Positions 47,712 through 57,373 are shown, counted from the stretch's first letter. The stretch is 64,000 bases of DNA from an uncultured Eubacterium sp. (GCA_947088865.1 CAMUHY010000001.1:186001-250000), one strand, 5' to 3'. Translations and numbers: made by a program. Notes: generated by a model not told the origin, from the letters alone.

Positions 47712-48080
47712 TTATTTTTTAACCGCTAATATTAAAGCACCAATTCCTCCGCCAGCAACACATATTGCTATATTTATGAACATCCCCGCTATATTTTCAA
47801 TCGTTCCTTTATTGACAATAAGAGAAATAATAATTATTATTGCCATATAGGCAGCTCCCATAGCCATACCCCAAAACAATTTTCTTCTTTTTTCTTTTAA
47901 TGCAATCACCAATCCAGCAATAAATGCTGAAATAAAATAAATCACTTTCACCCCTATTTCTACCTGCGATTTTGTAAGACCAGACTTATACATAATAAAT
48001 GCCAACACGACTAATGCAATTGCCGACAATATATACGATATAAGAATTGCTTTTGATACATTTAACACTTTTGTTTCCAT
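47712..48080 (-). CDS. TIGR04086-type small membrane protein
   Basis: A 122-residue protein with four transmembrane helices and the repeated small-residue pattern of the TIGR04086 family (GLVIALKEKRRKLFWGMAMGAAY and a glycine-rich CVAGGGIGALIL near the end). The function is unknown. The start METKVL follows GGAG by seven bases and is preferred over a start five codons upstream. Confidence 0.8.
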   Translation of the reverse strand: METKVLNVSKAILISYILSAIALVVLAFIMYKSGLTKSQVEIGVKVIYFISAFIAGLVIALKEKRRKLFWGMAMGAAYMAIIIIISLIVNKGTIENIAGMFINIAICVAGGGIGALILAVKK

Positions 48081-48196
48081 AGAAATCTCCCCCAACTTTA
48101 TATTATTTTAATCTATACATAATGTATGACGTCTTGACTTCCTATATGTTATTTTGTATATTTATAACATTATATTTTTAAAGGAGTTGGTTTTTT

Positions 48197-49453
48197 TTGG
48201 ATACGGACAGTATCATACAAATTGTAGTCATTATTATTTTAATTGTTTTATCAGCATTCTTTTCGTCTGCTGAAACGGCACTAACCACTGTCAATAGAAT
48301 TAAAATACGAAATCTTATTGACGAAGGCAATAAACGTGCCAAAACGGTTGACAAGGTCATCAGTGATTCCGGCAAGATGTTAAGCGCTATATTAATTGGC
48401 AATAACATTGTCAACTTAAGTGCATCAACATTAGTTACTGAACTTGTGATAAGTTTGTGGGGAAACTATGCAACAGGTATATCAACAGGTATTCTTACCT
48501 TAGTATTGCTTATATTTGGTGAAATTTCGCCAAAGACTGCTGCCTCTATAAACTCTGAGAAAATCTCTCTGCTCTACGCACCTGTTATTTATTTACTTAT
48601 GATTGTGTTGACACCTGCCATTTATATTATTGATAATCTTTCAGGTATATTCTTAAAGTTGTTTGGCATTAACAAAAATTCACATAAACAGGCTATGACA
48701 GAAGATGAATTGCGAACACTTGTAAAAGTTAGTCAAGAAGAGGGTATTATAGAAAGTCAAGAAAACGAAATTATTAATAATCTCTTCGATTTTGGAGATT
48801 CCACTGCCAAAGATGTTATGATACCTCGAATTGACATGACTCTTATTGACGTCAATTTAGACTATCTTCAAGTAGTAGATATTTACAAACAAACAAAATA
48901 TTCAAGATTTCCTGTATACAAAGAAAATCCTGATAATATCATTGGTATCTTAAATATTAAAGATATGATAACAGCACCTACTGGTCAAGCATTTAATATC
49001 AATACCATTATGCGTGAGGCATTTTTTACTTACGAAAATAAAAATACTTCTGAATTATTTGGGGAAATGCAGCGCAAACGAAGCAGTATTGCCATCGTTC
49101 TTGATGAATATGGTTCCTGTGTTGGTATGATTACTACCGAAGACTTACTTGAAGAAATTGTAGGCGAAATTCGTGATGAATATGATATTGATGAATTGGA
49201 AGCCTTTGAAAAAATTGATGAAAATATCTATCGAATTGCAGCTTCTTACAAACTTGACGATATTAACAGCGAAATTGGTTCGTCTCTTGAATCCGTAGAT
49301 AATGATACGATTGGCGGATATATTATTGAAAAACTAGACCGTTTTCCAAAAAAGGGAGACCGTTTTTCTATTGACAATCTTGAATTTATGATAGAACGAG
49401 CTTCAAAATCTCGAATCGAATCCATATTAATGAAGGTGACTCCAAAAGGGTAA
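48197..49453 (+). CDS. CNNM/CorC-type membrane protein with CBS pair
   Basis: A 418-residue hemolysin-family protein: CNNM (DUF21) domain with three or four transmembrane helices (about 1-160, FFSSAETALTTVNRIK, FGEISPKT), two CBS domains (about 205-330, DVMIPRIDM, ALDEYG-like VLDEYGSCVGMITTEDLLEEIVGEI) and a CorC_HlyC C-terminal domain (SKSRIESILM). It probably affects magnesium or other metal efflux. TTG start with AAGGAG ten bases upstream. It is the only large plus-strand gene of the window. Confidence 0.93.
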   Translation: MDTDSIIQIVVIIILIVLSAFFSSAETALTTVNRIKIRNLIDEGNKRAKTVDKVISDSGKMLSAILIGNNIVNLSASTLVTELVISLWGNYATGISTGILTLVLLIFGEISPKTAASINSEKISLLYAPVIYLLMIVLTPAIYIIDNLSGIFLKLFGINKNSHKQAMTEDELRTLVKVSQEEGIIESQENEIINNLFDFGDSTAKDVMIPRIDMTLIDVNLDYLQVVDIYKQTKYSRFPVYKENPDNIIGILNIKDMITAPTGQAFNINTIMREAFFTYENKNTSELFGEMQRKRSSIAIVLDEYGSCVGMITTEDLLEEIVGEIRDEYDIDELEAFEKIDENIYRIAASYKLDDINSEIGSSLESVDNDTIGGYIIEKLDRFPKKGDRFSIDNLEFMIERASKSRIESILMKVTPKG

Positions 49454-49794
49454 TATAGAAAATAACAAAAATATAAAAGGGGCTGAATCATTTAATTTTT
49501 ATAATAGTCAAAAATTTACTACCATTTTTAGTTTAATATAAATAAAACAAATATTATATATATAATATAAAACGAGTATGTCCTTAAAATTGATTTTTTA
49601 AAATCCTTAGGACATACTCATTTTACATAAAAATTATTTTTTAACCTTAAAGAAAAACAAATTAAAACTTTCCTACCTCTATTACATTTTAATTATATAA
49701 AAGAATACATTGATTCACAATCAAATTTATATCGTCTATTAAACATAATCTATACAGCATTTTCCATCTTTGTACTCAACCCAACAAATACCAC
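49454..49794. other. Gene-free convergent spacer
   Basis: It holds one strong bidirectional terminator (49574-49619). Next to the surface-protein stop codon, the minus strand has a short frame encoding LGGICWVEYKDGKCCIDYV, in a different frame from the surface protein. Confidence 0.55.
49574..49619. terminator. Bidirectional terminator
   Basis: Perfect 11-bp stem GAGTATGTCCT (49574-49584) with AGGACATACTC (49609-49619) and an inner T-rich loop that extends the pairing. It separates the converging CNNM and surface-protein genes. Confidence 0.8.
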
Positions 49795-52700
49795 CTAACA
49801 AATTCTTGTAATAATCCCGTTATCACTTATATTCCATTTTTGCACACATTGTTCTTTTGGTATATTATAAAAATTTATCAATGTCCATTTTCCAGTTGAA
49901 TAATACCATTGATTGTCGCCTATTGTTCTTTTTACCATCGTCTTGCCATACATAGAAGATGCAATCTTTATCAGTTGAAATCTTTTTTGTTTCCATTGTG
50001 CTGTCATTGTCACCTGTCCATTTTGTATTGATGTTAAGTTTTTCACTTGCTGCCCGACATAATAATTTTTATTGCCTATATTCCATCCTAAAAAATCAAA
50101 GCCAAATCTTGTAGGAGCTTTTGGCAAAATTGAATCCATATCATAAACAAACTCCATTTCTTTAGGTCCAAAATAGCCCCCATTGTCATCAAATATTACT
50201 TTATACCGATTATTTGTCGCATTTACTTTCAGATAGACATCATTTGCAGGCATAGTAAAGGTCATTATTGGATTATCTTTATTTACATCAGGCATATTTG
50301 GCATACTATACCAACTTGAAGGATATGTTTTATCATAAACATTCCAATGATATCCCTGTTTACAAACAGCACTCACCGTCACTTCTTCCTCATACTGATA
50401 TAGACCGCTTCCCTTTGTACGTTCAATCCCATTGCCTTTTACAATTTCTGGCATATAGGATGTTGTTTCCGGCAAATAACCGCCAACCCTATAATAATTT
50501 CTTGTATAATAATAATCAATCACGGTTGTTTTATCACCATATATTGGAACGGTTACCTTTTCTGGAGCAAACACTCCTTCTTGATTTGTTCCCTCTCCAT
50601 AAGCATATGTAAAACCTGTATAATCTTTTATTTCAGGTATCACAAGCGTTTGTGTTGTACCAGATAATTCTTCCGTCTCTTTTAATGTATAATTGGTGGA
50701 ATTATATAAATTGGCATCACTTCCTAAATCTTGTATCCAATGATTAACAATATATTTTGTATTGGTATTTGGCAGCCATTGCGCATAAAGTATTGTATCT
50801 TCTGTAAACGCATTTGCATCGACAAGAATTTCTCCAACAGACGATATCATTTTTGTACCTCCACTTTTTTGCGTGTAAAATCCCTGAAAGGTATAACCGT
50901 CTCTCACTGCCTTATATGTGCCTTCAAACGTATTGTTTTTATGAACTTCTATATAAGAATCATATGTGTATATATGATAACTATTTTTCGTATAATTGGC
51001 ATATATTTTATTATTTTTTTCTATATCCTGATTATTGTCTGCCACTGTTTTTAGTATGCCGCCATTGCCATCCAACACAATTGTATATACAATATCTTGC
51101 TTCTTTTCCCACTGTGCAAAATATTCCATATCTTTTTGAATAAGCAATCCTGTATTTGGTTTTATAACAATACCACTTCCATCTTCTTTTGTATTCCACC
51201 CCTTAAATAAATATCCATCTCTTTCTTCAAACATATTCTCTTTTATAAGAACTTGTGGCTCATTAATAAATGTTTCTTTAAATATATTTCCCATGCCATC
51301 ATTTGAATGATATGTAACTTGATGTTCCATCAACAGATTAAAAGAAATCTTTAAATTACTCTCATAAGGGCATCGTTCCAGATAGAACACTTGCAATGTA
51401 TGTTCTTGTTTTGAGGTATCAAAAAACAAACCAAAATCCATTTGCTCTATTCCATTCACATACGACTTTTTTGTGGCAAAATTAATACTTCCTTCCGTGC
51501 GTCCATGTATACCGCCTACATCTAAAACTAATTTCCCATCAACAAATACCCACAAATCATCATCACCGCTAAATTTAAACTCCATCGCCTGCGATTTAAT
51601 TGGATTATTTATATCATAAACATCGATGTATTTAACATATCCGCCGTCCACATAAGTAAAATCGAGTTTCGTTCTCATACCAAAACCATAGTTTGCTGTC
51701 GTAATTCCCTGTCCATTAAAAGGAAAAAAGCCCTCGCTCTCTTTTCCATCTGATACAACTTTTTGCATATTATCCTTTATATTTCTGCTATATGGAATCA
51801 ACTTTTTTTGACGGTCATCTTTTACAACATAATATTTACTGCTGTCAAACTCATACCATCCATTATTATTTATTATATAGGGCATACCATAATTTCTTAG
51901 AGCCGCCCCCTCATAAGGTTTTAATCCACCATAATCCTCATATCCATTATAAGTGCCTGTATCGCTGTATTTATTATAATCACTGTTATAAAAAAATGGA
52001 AAGCGATTAGATATCGGACTGTTAAAATCAGGAAGTTCACTATCGCTTGACAACTTATCTTTTACAATTTGAGTTGTAAGTTGAACATTGTTGTAATCGG
52101 CTTCTCCTGTATAAGATGCTTGAAATGGCTTATATAAAAGCGCCTTATCATATGTAGATATGTCCACTGGAATAAAATTCCACTTTTGATTATTCGTTTT
52201 TGCATCTGTCCATAAATGTATATTCGCATTTCCTTGTGGGTCTGATGAATCGCTGCTTTCTGCATCTAAAACCAAATCTACATTTTTTGCAGCCGCAATA
52301 CGAAATGTATTATCTTTATTTGAAATAATTTTCCAATTTGCATTAATTTCTATTATATTGGAATTTTCCAAATTTTCACTGTTTACATTATCTCCTATAT
52401 CCAATCCGTTTTGATAAAGAACGCCATTGTTGCCTGCATTTTCAATAATAAAAGCATTATAATCATGATTATATTGAAGATGCCACATTTGATTTTTTGC
52501 GCCATCTTCTTTGTCTGCAAGATAGACATTGTTATTGTTATCAACTGCTAATCTCAATGGATATTTAGGCTGTTCTATCTGAATATAAAACCATGCATCA
52601 TAATAATTGGCTAAATTCCAATCCCATCTGTCATAATCAAACAAATCGGCTTCTTTATACAGTACGGAATCTTCTGTAACAGGTATTTGTTCTGCATTTG

Positions 52701-52815
52701 CAATAATAGGTTTCATAAAAGGTATCTTATTAATACACAATTGTAAAACCATTATTATTATAGTTATAATACATAAAAATTTTTCAAATTGTATCTTATT
52801 TTTGTATTTTTTCAC
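49795..52815 (-). CDS. Large surface protein: ricin-type lectin, fibro-slime and InlB repeats
   Basis: About 1006 residues from a GTG start with GGGAGG just upstream. N-terminal hydrophobic signal (about 12-40, ending ANAEQ), ricin-B-like repeats (about 85-215, with QKWNF), a fibro-slime/PA14-like domain with SGDDDLWVFVDGKLVLDVGG (about 416-435), then several InlB B-repeats (about 500-980, e.g. FKGWNTKEDGSG, FLGWN, TAQW). It is secreted and probably an adhesin. No LPxTG anchor is seen. It lies at the end of the Tad-like pilus operon and may be displayed or secreted by it. Confidence 0.85.
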   Translation of the reverse strand: MKKYKNKIQFEKFLCIITIIIMVLQLCINKIPFMKPIIANAEQIPVTEDSVLYKEADLFDYDRWDWNLANYYDAWFYIQIEQPKYPLRLAVDNNNNVYLADKEDGAKNQMWHLQYNHDYNAFIIENAGNNGVLYQNGLDIGDNVNSENLENSNIIEINANWKIISNKDNTFRIAAAKNVDLVLDAESSDSSDPQGNANIHLWTDAKTNNQKWNFIPVDISTYDKALLYKPFQASYTGEADYNNVQLTTQIVKDKLSSDSELPDFNSPISNRFPFFYNSDYNKYSDTGTYNGYEDYGGLKPYEGAALRNYGMPYIINNNGWYEFDSSKYYVVKDDRQKKLIPYSRNIKDNMQKVVSDGKESEGFFPFNGQGITTANYGFGMRTKLDFTYVDGGYVKYIDVYDINNPIKSQAMEFKFSGDDDLWVFVDGKLVLDVGGIHGRTEGSINFATKKSYVNGIEQMDFGLFFDTSKQEHTLQVFYLERCPYESNLKISFNLLMEHQVTYHSNDGMGNIFKETFINEPQVLIKENMFEERDGYLFKGWNTKEDGSGIVIKPNTGLLIQKDMEYFAQWEKKQDIVYTIVLDGNGGILKTVADNNQDIEKNNKIYANYTKNSYHIYTYDSYIEVHKNNTFEGTYKAVRDGYTFQGFYTQKSGGTKMISSVGEILVDANAFTEDTILYAQWLPNTNTKYIVNHWIQDLGSDANLYNSTNYTLKETEELSGTTQTLVIPEIKDYTGFTYAYGEGTNQEGVFAPEKVTVPIYGDKTTVIDYYYTRNYYRVGGYLPETTSYMPEIVKGNGIERTKGSGLYQYEEEVTVSAVCKQGYHWNVYDKTYPSSWYSMPNMPDVNKDNPIMTFTMPANDVYLKVNATNNRYKVIFDDNGGYFGPKEMEFVYDMDSILPKAPTRFGFDFLGWNIGNKNYYVGQQVKNLTSIQNGQVTMTAQWKQKRFQLIKIASSMYGKTMVKRTIGDNQWYYSTGKWTLINFYNIPKEQCVQKWNISDNGIITRIC

Positions 52816-52962
52816 CTTTCCTCCCATTCTGAAGCATTTATATTTAAAAACAAATATTACATTTTCATTGCTAGAAATTACCCACAGCAAGCCAATATAT
52901 AGTAAACTTCATAATAAAACCTTGTCATATATAGCTTTGCTGTGAAAATTTAATTTTTTTGA

Positions 52963-53358
52963 TTATGGCTTCAACCGAACGGCACGTTCACAGATACATT
53001 TTCCCATTCGCCCTGCAAATTGATATTGATATGTTTCCTCAATTACAAAATCAAACGTTCCTGTTTTTATATCTGCTGTTACAACCGTTACATTAACATC
53101 TCCATCTGTTGTTATTAATCGATTCAATGCTTCACAAAAACATTGTAATAACTGCTCAATATATTGCTCCTCTTCCTCATATTTATATGTCATATGTTGA
53201 TACTGGTCTAACATACAATCAAGCGCGTAATCTGTGGCTGATTCAAGACTGTAATTTACCTGATTATCCCGGACATTTTTACTGATAATAGCAGTATGTG
53301 TCAGCATAAGAACCACTATAATAAACACAAAACCGCCACAACTTATAATTGTTCTCAT
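52963..53358 (-). CDS. Pilin-like membrane protein, second TadE-like protein
   Basis: A 131-residue protein with one N-terminal membrane helix (about 8-26) and an extracytoplasmic rest containing CMLDQYQHM and CFCEALNRL. It overlaps the preceding gene by one base (TAATG), so they are coupled. Size, topology and position fit a minor pilin or TadE/F-like component. Confidence 0.65.
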   Translation of the reverse strand: MRTIISCGGFVFIIVVLMLTHTAIISKNVRDNQVNYSLESATDYALDCMLDQYQHMTYKYEEEEQYIEQLLQCFCEALNRLITTDGDVNVTVVTADIKTGTFDFVIEETYQYQFAGRMGKCICERAVRLKP

Positions 53359-53735
53359 TATATTCCTCCACTATCAGCCTTATCTAAACGTACAATTCCA
53401 TAAAATGTGTGAAGCTTGTGGATTTTAAATACATTAGACTGAATACCATATTTAAGATAAATTTTATAATAATCATACGTTTGTGTACTATCCATATATT
53501 CATAATCAAACAATGTATCTATTCCTCCAAGCTCTGCCTTTACCCTATCTATCGTCTCATTATCAAGCTGATGATTTTCTTCACTTTTCCCATAAATTTC
53601 AATCATATGCTGAATATATTGTTGTTTCTCATTTGCTTTTGAAACACTGATATTCATGGTAATAAAATCTATTGAAATCAAGGTAATAATCACCAAAACA
53701 ATAAGATACAATGAAGTTTCTAGTATTGATTTCAT
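53358..53735 (-). CDS. TadE-like pilin-related protein
   Basis: A 125-residue protein with an N-terminal membrane helix (about 8-28), then a helical and beta extracytoplasmic region. The LxxTSLYLIVLVIITLISIDFI start resembles TadE-type pseudopilins. It is coupled to the next gene in the Tad-like cluster. Confidence 0.65.
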   Translation of the reverse strand: MKSILETSLYLIVLVIITLISIDFITMNISVSKANEKQQYIQHMIEIYGKSEENHQLDNETIDRVKAELGGIDTLFDYEYMDSTQTYDYYKIYLKYGIQSNVFKIHKLHTFYGIVRLDKADSGGI

Positions 53736-53768
53736 ATTTTAAAGCAATTCTCCTTCCTCCCCTCAAAC

Positions 53769-53909
53769 TCAACGAAACATCATTTTATCAAACAAGTAAT
53801 TGATTACTTCCCGATAATGAATGACACCTATTCCAACAAAAACAAAAAATGCAATCTCAGCAATTATCTGAATTACCACATCTATATACTGCTCTATTAT
53901 ACTTTTCAT
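53769..53909 (-). CDS. Small membrane protein in the Tad-like cluster, 46 residues
   Basis: Starts MKSIIEQYIDVVIQIIAEIA and has one transmembrane helix, ending DKMMFR. GGAGGG lies directly upstream of the ATG. It is missed by length cut-offs but is in line with the operon. The function is unknown; possibly a pilin-like or assembly subunit. Confidence 0.55.
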   Translation of the reverse strand: MKSIIEQYIDVVIQIIAEIAFFVFVGIGVIHYREVINYLFDKMMFR

Positions 53910-53934
53910 AACCCTCCACTTCTGTGTTCTTTTT

Positions 53935-54042
53935 TCATACAGTAACAGCCATTATGATTGTTCCAAATATCAATATAATGGAATGAATAAACAAATAAGC
54001 TGTTACCACCTCCCCATATATCGTTACCATCAAATTTCTCAC
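53935..54042 (-). CDS. Small hydrophobic protein in the Tad-like cluster, 35 residues
   Basis: A GTG-start frame reading MRNLMVTIYGEVVTAYLFIH and on into one hydrophobic helix. An internal ATG at 54028-54030 is an alternative start. It ends in TGA, 26 bases before the next small gene. It is the least certain gene of the cluster. Confidence 0.4.
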   Translation of the reverse strand: MRNLMVTIYGEVVTAYLFIHSIILIFGTIIMAVTV

Positions 54043-54181
54043 TTTCTTATTTTTATATACAATTAGGCATATGCGAAACTTTTTATTTTATTGGATAATG
54101 TCTTATTTGATAACATTTTATCGGATAAAATTATAAAAATAAGGTTTCGCAATTGCCCAATATAAAATAAATATATATTAT

Positions 54182-55639
54182 TTATAAATAATTTGTTATT
54201 ACCAAAAGCATATCCGCAGATATTTTTAATGAGACAAAAATCATTGGGATATATTCTGCAAACTGCATCATACTGATGCTATTTTGATTTTTCACCTCCT
54301 CATGTTTATCTATCATTTCATAATTTCTTTTAATCAACGTATTCATGGTGGTATCAATACTTTCATAATCCAATTCCGATATGGAATACAGCATTTTTAC
54401 AGTAGACGATATATCAAGTATTTCATACTCGCTAAGAAAATTATAATAAGGTCTTACATCCGTAGGCGATTCTTCCAATTCATAAATAAATTGTCCCAAA
54501 GAAGGTTTTATCACTACTGGACAAGAATCATATGTTTCTACAATCGCTGCATGTAATGGCTCTTCTGCCAAATTAATCACAACATCGCGAAGCCACTCAG
54601 AAAATGCAATATAAATATCTTCCTTCAACCTCAATAAAGCGCTTTTTTTATTTAATTTTGGTGTTGCTATAATACAGATTGCAGTCATCAACACAATAAT
54701 TCCTATAAAAAGATTAAACCATATTGCAATAACAAACGATATACATGCTATTATGGCTCCAACAATCCACCCAAATTTTTCGACAGCTTCCGGCTTTTTA
54801 CCAAAAGCAAACGCATAATCTTTCATAATTTTCTTTTCATCTCTTTTTGAGTCAATCCAATTCTTGCAATGACGCACTTGTAAATATGTATAATACACAA
54901 GACATCCCATAACAAATGCCATTGATACCAATTGATATATTACATTATCAGAAATATCCATTGTTATCTCAGAAATTCCACTGAGCATAGAGCTTATCAT
55001 TACAGATATTGAAGCCAATACACAGCTAATAAAGATTCCAATAACAGAATTTGTTTTAATATGTTTGATATCTTCTTGATATTTATAAATTCGTTTTACC
55101 CATTTATCAAAATCCATCAATAAAATTTCAAGGGAATGATTATAGCTGCCGCCTTTTTCTTCAATACTAATTAAAAAGCGATGCAAGGTTTTGACTCTCT
55201 GACAATCATATTCTTTTTCAATAATGCCCAATGCTTTTTGAAAAATATCCGACGATTTATCTATCTCAATTTCATAAATGGCTTTATCGACTGTCTGTTT
55301 CATTTTTCCACTCACAATTTTAGAGACATCTTTTAATGCTGTAACAATTTTAGGGCTTCTTTGAAATGAATAAGACATTTGATGAATATAGATATCTACA
55401 TCATTAAATCGAATATTCTCCTTTTTTTGCAGATAACTATGCAATAACAGAACAGGCACACAAAATAATCCCAATAATACTACTAATGCTATATATAAAA
55501 GATGCATTTTATACGTAATACATACGCCCACCATAAGAGTCATAAATATTAAAATATAAATTATATTCTTTTTTGTATATTGTTCTACCTCACAATATCT
55601 TGCTAATTCTTTGATATCTTTATAACGTTTTATCTTCAC
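54182..55639 (-). CDS. TadB/TadC-like (type II secretion F) membrane protein
   Basis: A 485-residue inner-membrane platform protein. Membrane helices lie at about 28-68 (pair), 195-215, 232-255, 288-325 and at the C-terminus; a T2SSF-like cytoplasmic domain lies between (FHRFLISIEEKGGSYNHSLEILL, SEWLRDVVINL). GTG start with GGGAGG upstream, overlapping the ATPase gene end by 20 bases. It should form the pilus assembly platform with the CpaF-like ATPase. Confidence 0.75.
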   Translation of the reverse strand: MKIKRYKDIKELARYCEVEQYTKKNIIYILIFMTLMVGVCITYKMHLLYIALVVLLGLFCVPVLLLHSYLQKKENIRFNDVDIYIHQMSYSFQRSPKIVTALKDVSKIVSGKMKQTVDKAIYEIEIDKSSDIFQKALGIIEKEYDCQRVKTLHRFLISIEEKGGSYNHSLEILLMDFDKWVKRIYKYQEDIKHIKTNSVIGIFISCVLASISVMISSMLSGISEITMDISDNVIYQLVSMAFVMGCLVYYTYLQVRHCKNWIDSKRDEKKIMKDYAFAFGKKPEAVEKFGWIVGAIIACISFVIAIWFNLFIGIIVLMTAICIIATPKLNKKSALLRLKEDIYIAFSEWLRDVVINLAEEPLHAAIVETYDSCPVVIKPSLGQFIYELEESPTDVRPYYNFLSEYEILDISSTVKMLYSISELDYESIDTTMNTLIKRNYEMIDKHEEVKNQNSISMMQFAEYIPMIFVSLKISADMLLVITNYL

Positions 55640-56678
55640 CTATCCCTCCCATTCTGTCATAAGGATTGACAATCCCATATTTATTAAATCGTTGAAGTAT
55701 CAAATGGGGTAATTCCATTGAAGTAAATTCACCATTTTCATATAATACACTGCATTGATTCACGCCATTATCTCTTGTAAAAAATGCAACCTCTTTAATT
55801 TGTCTCCTCTCATATTTATCACATTCAACCAGCACGCCTACATCAATATATTTATATATACTGTTTACAAATCGGTCTGTGACATTGCTTTCACCTAGCA
55901 TATTGTACATTCTGTCTGGAATACTTCGCACACTGTCAAGATGCATTGTCGTCATACAATAAGCGCCTGTTGATAACGAATTCATCAGGTCAAGAACTTC
56001 TGCTCCTCTTGATTCAGACAATAACATCCAGTCAATATTGTGTCTTAATCCTGCTCGTATCACTTGGGAATACGAAAATTTACTGTCAACAAAAAATTCC
56101 ACACATTTTTTTCCAGGATTAATTGTCCTATAATGAATTTCTTGATTATCTTCATAGACGCCAACCTTTTCATTGGCTGGTATAAATGTAGACAGATACT
56201 TTAACAACTCTGTTTTTCCAGCGTGCGGCTGTCCTCCAATCACACAATTCATATGCGCTATAATACAATTTTCTAATATATTAATAATGGTTTCTGGAGC
56301 ATATTTGCTCTCAATTAATGATTCGTGGCAAAATCGGATACTTCGGGGTATTTTTCTTATCGCTACACTTTTGCTGCCGCAGCGCGATTCATGCCATATA
56401 GAAATTCTAAGAGTCTCAGTGTTTGCTTCCAACACTGGATTAGACCGATTGAATGATGTCATCATAATATTGGCAAGTCGAATGGATAAATTATCAATAT
56501 ACGACTTTTCTAATTGTTTTTTTGATATATAACTTCCTTTTGTTAAATCCGTTATCCATAGATGTTCACCATCCCACTCAATATCGGTAATATTATTGTT
56601 GTTAATTTCGTCGGAAAGGTCTTGAAATAACTCTTCCCTATGCTGATTAATAAACCTTTTTAAATCATCTTCCTGCAA
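55620..56678 (-). CDS. CpaF/TadA-like secretion ATPase
   Basis: A 352-residue hexameric pilus ATPase. Walker A is GQPHAGKT (149-156), the Asp box is VYEDNQEIHYR, Walker B is MLLSESRGAEVLDLM and the His box is MTTMHLDS. It is shorter than typical CpaF because the N-terminal domain is reduced. TTG start with GGAG nine bases upstream. It powers assembly of the Tad-like pilus. Confidence 0.88.
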   Translation of the reverse strand: MQEDDLKRFINQHREELFQDLSDEINNNNITDIEWDGEHLWITDLTKGSYISKKQLEKSYIDNLSIRLANIMMTSFNRSNPVLEANTETLRISIWHESRCGSKSVAIRKIPRSIRFCHESLIESKYAPETIINILENCIIAHMNCVIGGQPHAGKTELLKYLSTFIPANEKVGVYEDNQEIHYRTINPGKKCVEFFVDSKFSYSQVIRAGLRHNIDWMLLSESRGAEVLDLMNSLSTGAYCMTTMHLDSVRSIPDRMYNMLGESNVTDRFVNSIYKYIDVGVLVECDKYERRQIKEVAFFTRDNGVNQCSVLYENGEFTSMELPHLILQRFNKYGIVNPYDRMGGIGEDKTL

Positions 56679-56787
56679 TCATTCGTTCTCCATTCTGTAT
56701 TTTATTGCTTGTTGCAGTACTTTTCTTTCTATCACACTCCTTTATATCTTTACTTTTTTTATTCAAGCAGCTTTTATCTTTATCCAT
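56665..56787 (-). CDS. Possible 40-residue charged peptide
   Basis: Starts MDKDKSCLNKKSKDIKECDR, rich in Lys and Asp. It overlaps the pilin-like gene end by eight bases and the ATPase start by 14 bases, and GGTGAG lies before it. Overlap at both ends suggests coupling, but it may be spurious. Confidence 0.3.
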   Translation of the reverse strand: MDKDKSCLNKKSKDIKECDRKKSTATSNKIQNGERMIAGR

Positions 56788-56968
56788 TCTGCTCACCTGA
56801 ACCCTGCCCTAACACTTCTGTTATCTGCTGTTCATAAGAAATGTTATCAACAGCCGATGTTGTCTTTGTGTTGACAATCTTTACAACAGCAACGGTCAAT
56901 AAGACTGCTGCCAATGCCGCCGCTAAGGCTACAACTACCTTACCATAATGTTCAATAATATCGTGCAT
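56780..56968 (-). CDS. Small membrane protein, possible Flp-like pilin, 62 residues
   Basis: It has one membrane helix (about 10-29, VVVALAAALAAVLLTVAVVKI) and a polar tail ending GQGSGEQNG. AGGAGG lies eight bases before the ATG, a strong site fitting a highly made subunit. Being first in the Tad-like operon and this small favours a Flp-type major pilin, though a typical processing site is not obvious. Confidence 0.6.
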   Translation of the reverse strand: MHDIIEHYGKVVVALAAALAAVLLTVAVVKIVNTKTTSAVDNISYEQQITEVLGQGSGEQNG

Positions 56969-57373
56969 ATGTTCTTCCTCCTTTTTTATGTAATATTTTT
57001 ATTACAATTAAAATAATATCACCAATATATATATTTGTAAAGTGGTTTTTTTATTTTTTTTATATTTTTCATTTTCTTTGTTTCTGCCACAAATCATCAA
57101 TTGAGTAGGGAATAACTATCTTCTCCTACTCATTACGCATCCTGTATACCGTTTTGCGGCATCTTTCCCTACTTGCCGCGCGGGATGTACGCTACAAAGC
57201 AGCAAATTTTCTCACGCGCCCCTGTGCATAAAAAAGGACTGCTGCAAAATGAAAATTTCGTGCTATATATAGTAGTTATAACAATAAAATCAAACTATAT
57301 AGTACTCAAAATTTTTTTGCAACAGCCTCATTTACATATTAAAGTAACTGCCTCATTTAATTATTTATTTTCT
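56969..57373. other. Spacer with structured GC-rich block and MITE-like element
   Basis: No credible gene. 57100-57200 is unusually GC-rich and has competing inverted repeats (GTAGGGAA/TTCCCTAC, GCGGC/GCCGC, CATCC/GGGATG). 57236-57329 is a small inverted-repeat element. The upstream part presumably holds the promoter of the pilus operon. Confidence 0.55.
57236..57329. mobile_element. MITE-like inverted-repeat element
   Basis: About 94 bp. The left end GGACTGCTGCAAAATGAAAA and the right end (complement reads GAGGCTGTTGCAAAA) match imperfectly over about 35 bases each, with CTATATA-like inner parts. It encodes nothing. The CTGTTGCAAAA ends resemble those of IS1182-type elements. Confidence 0.5.
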
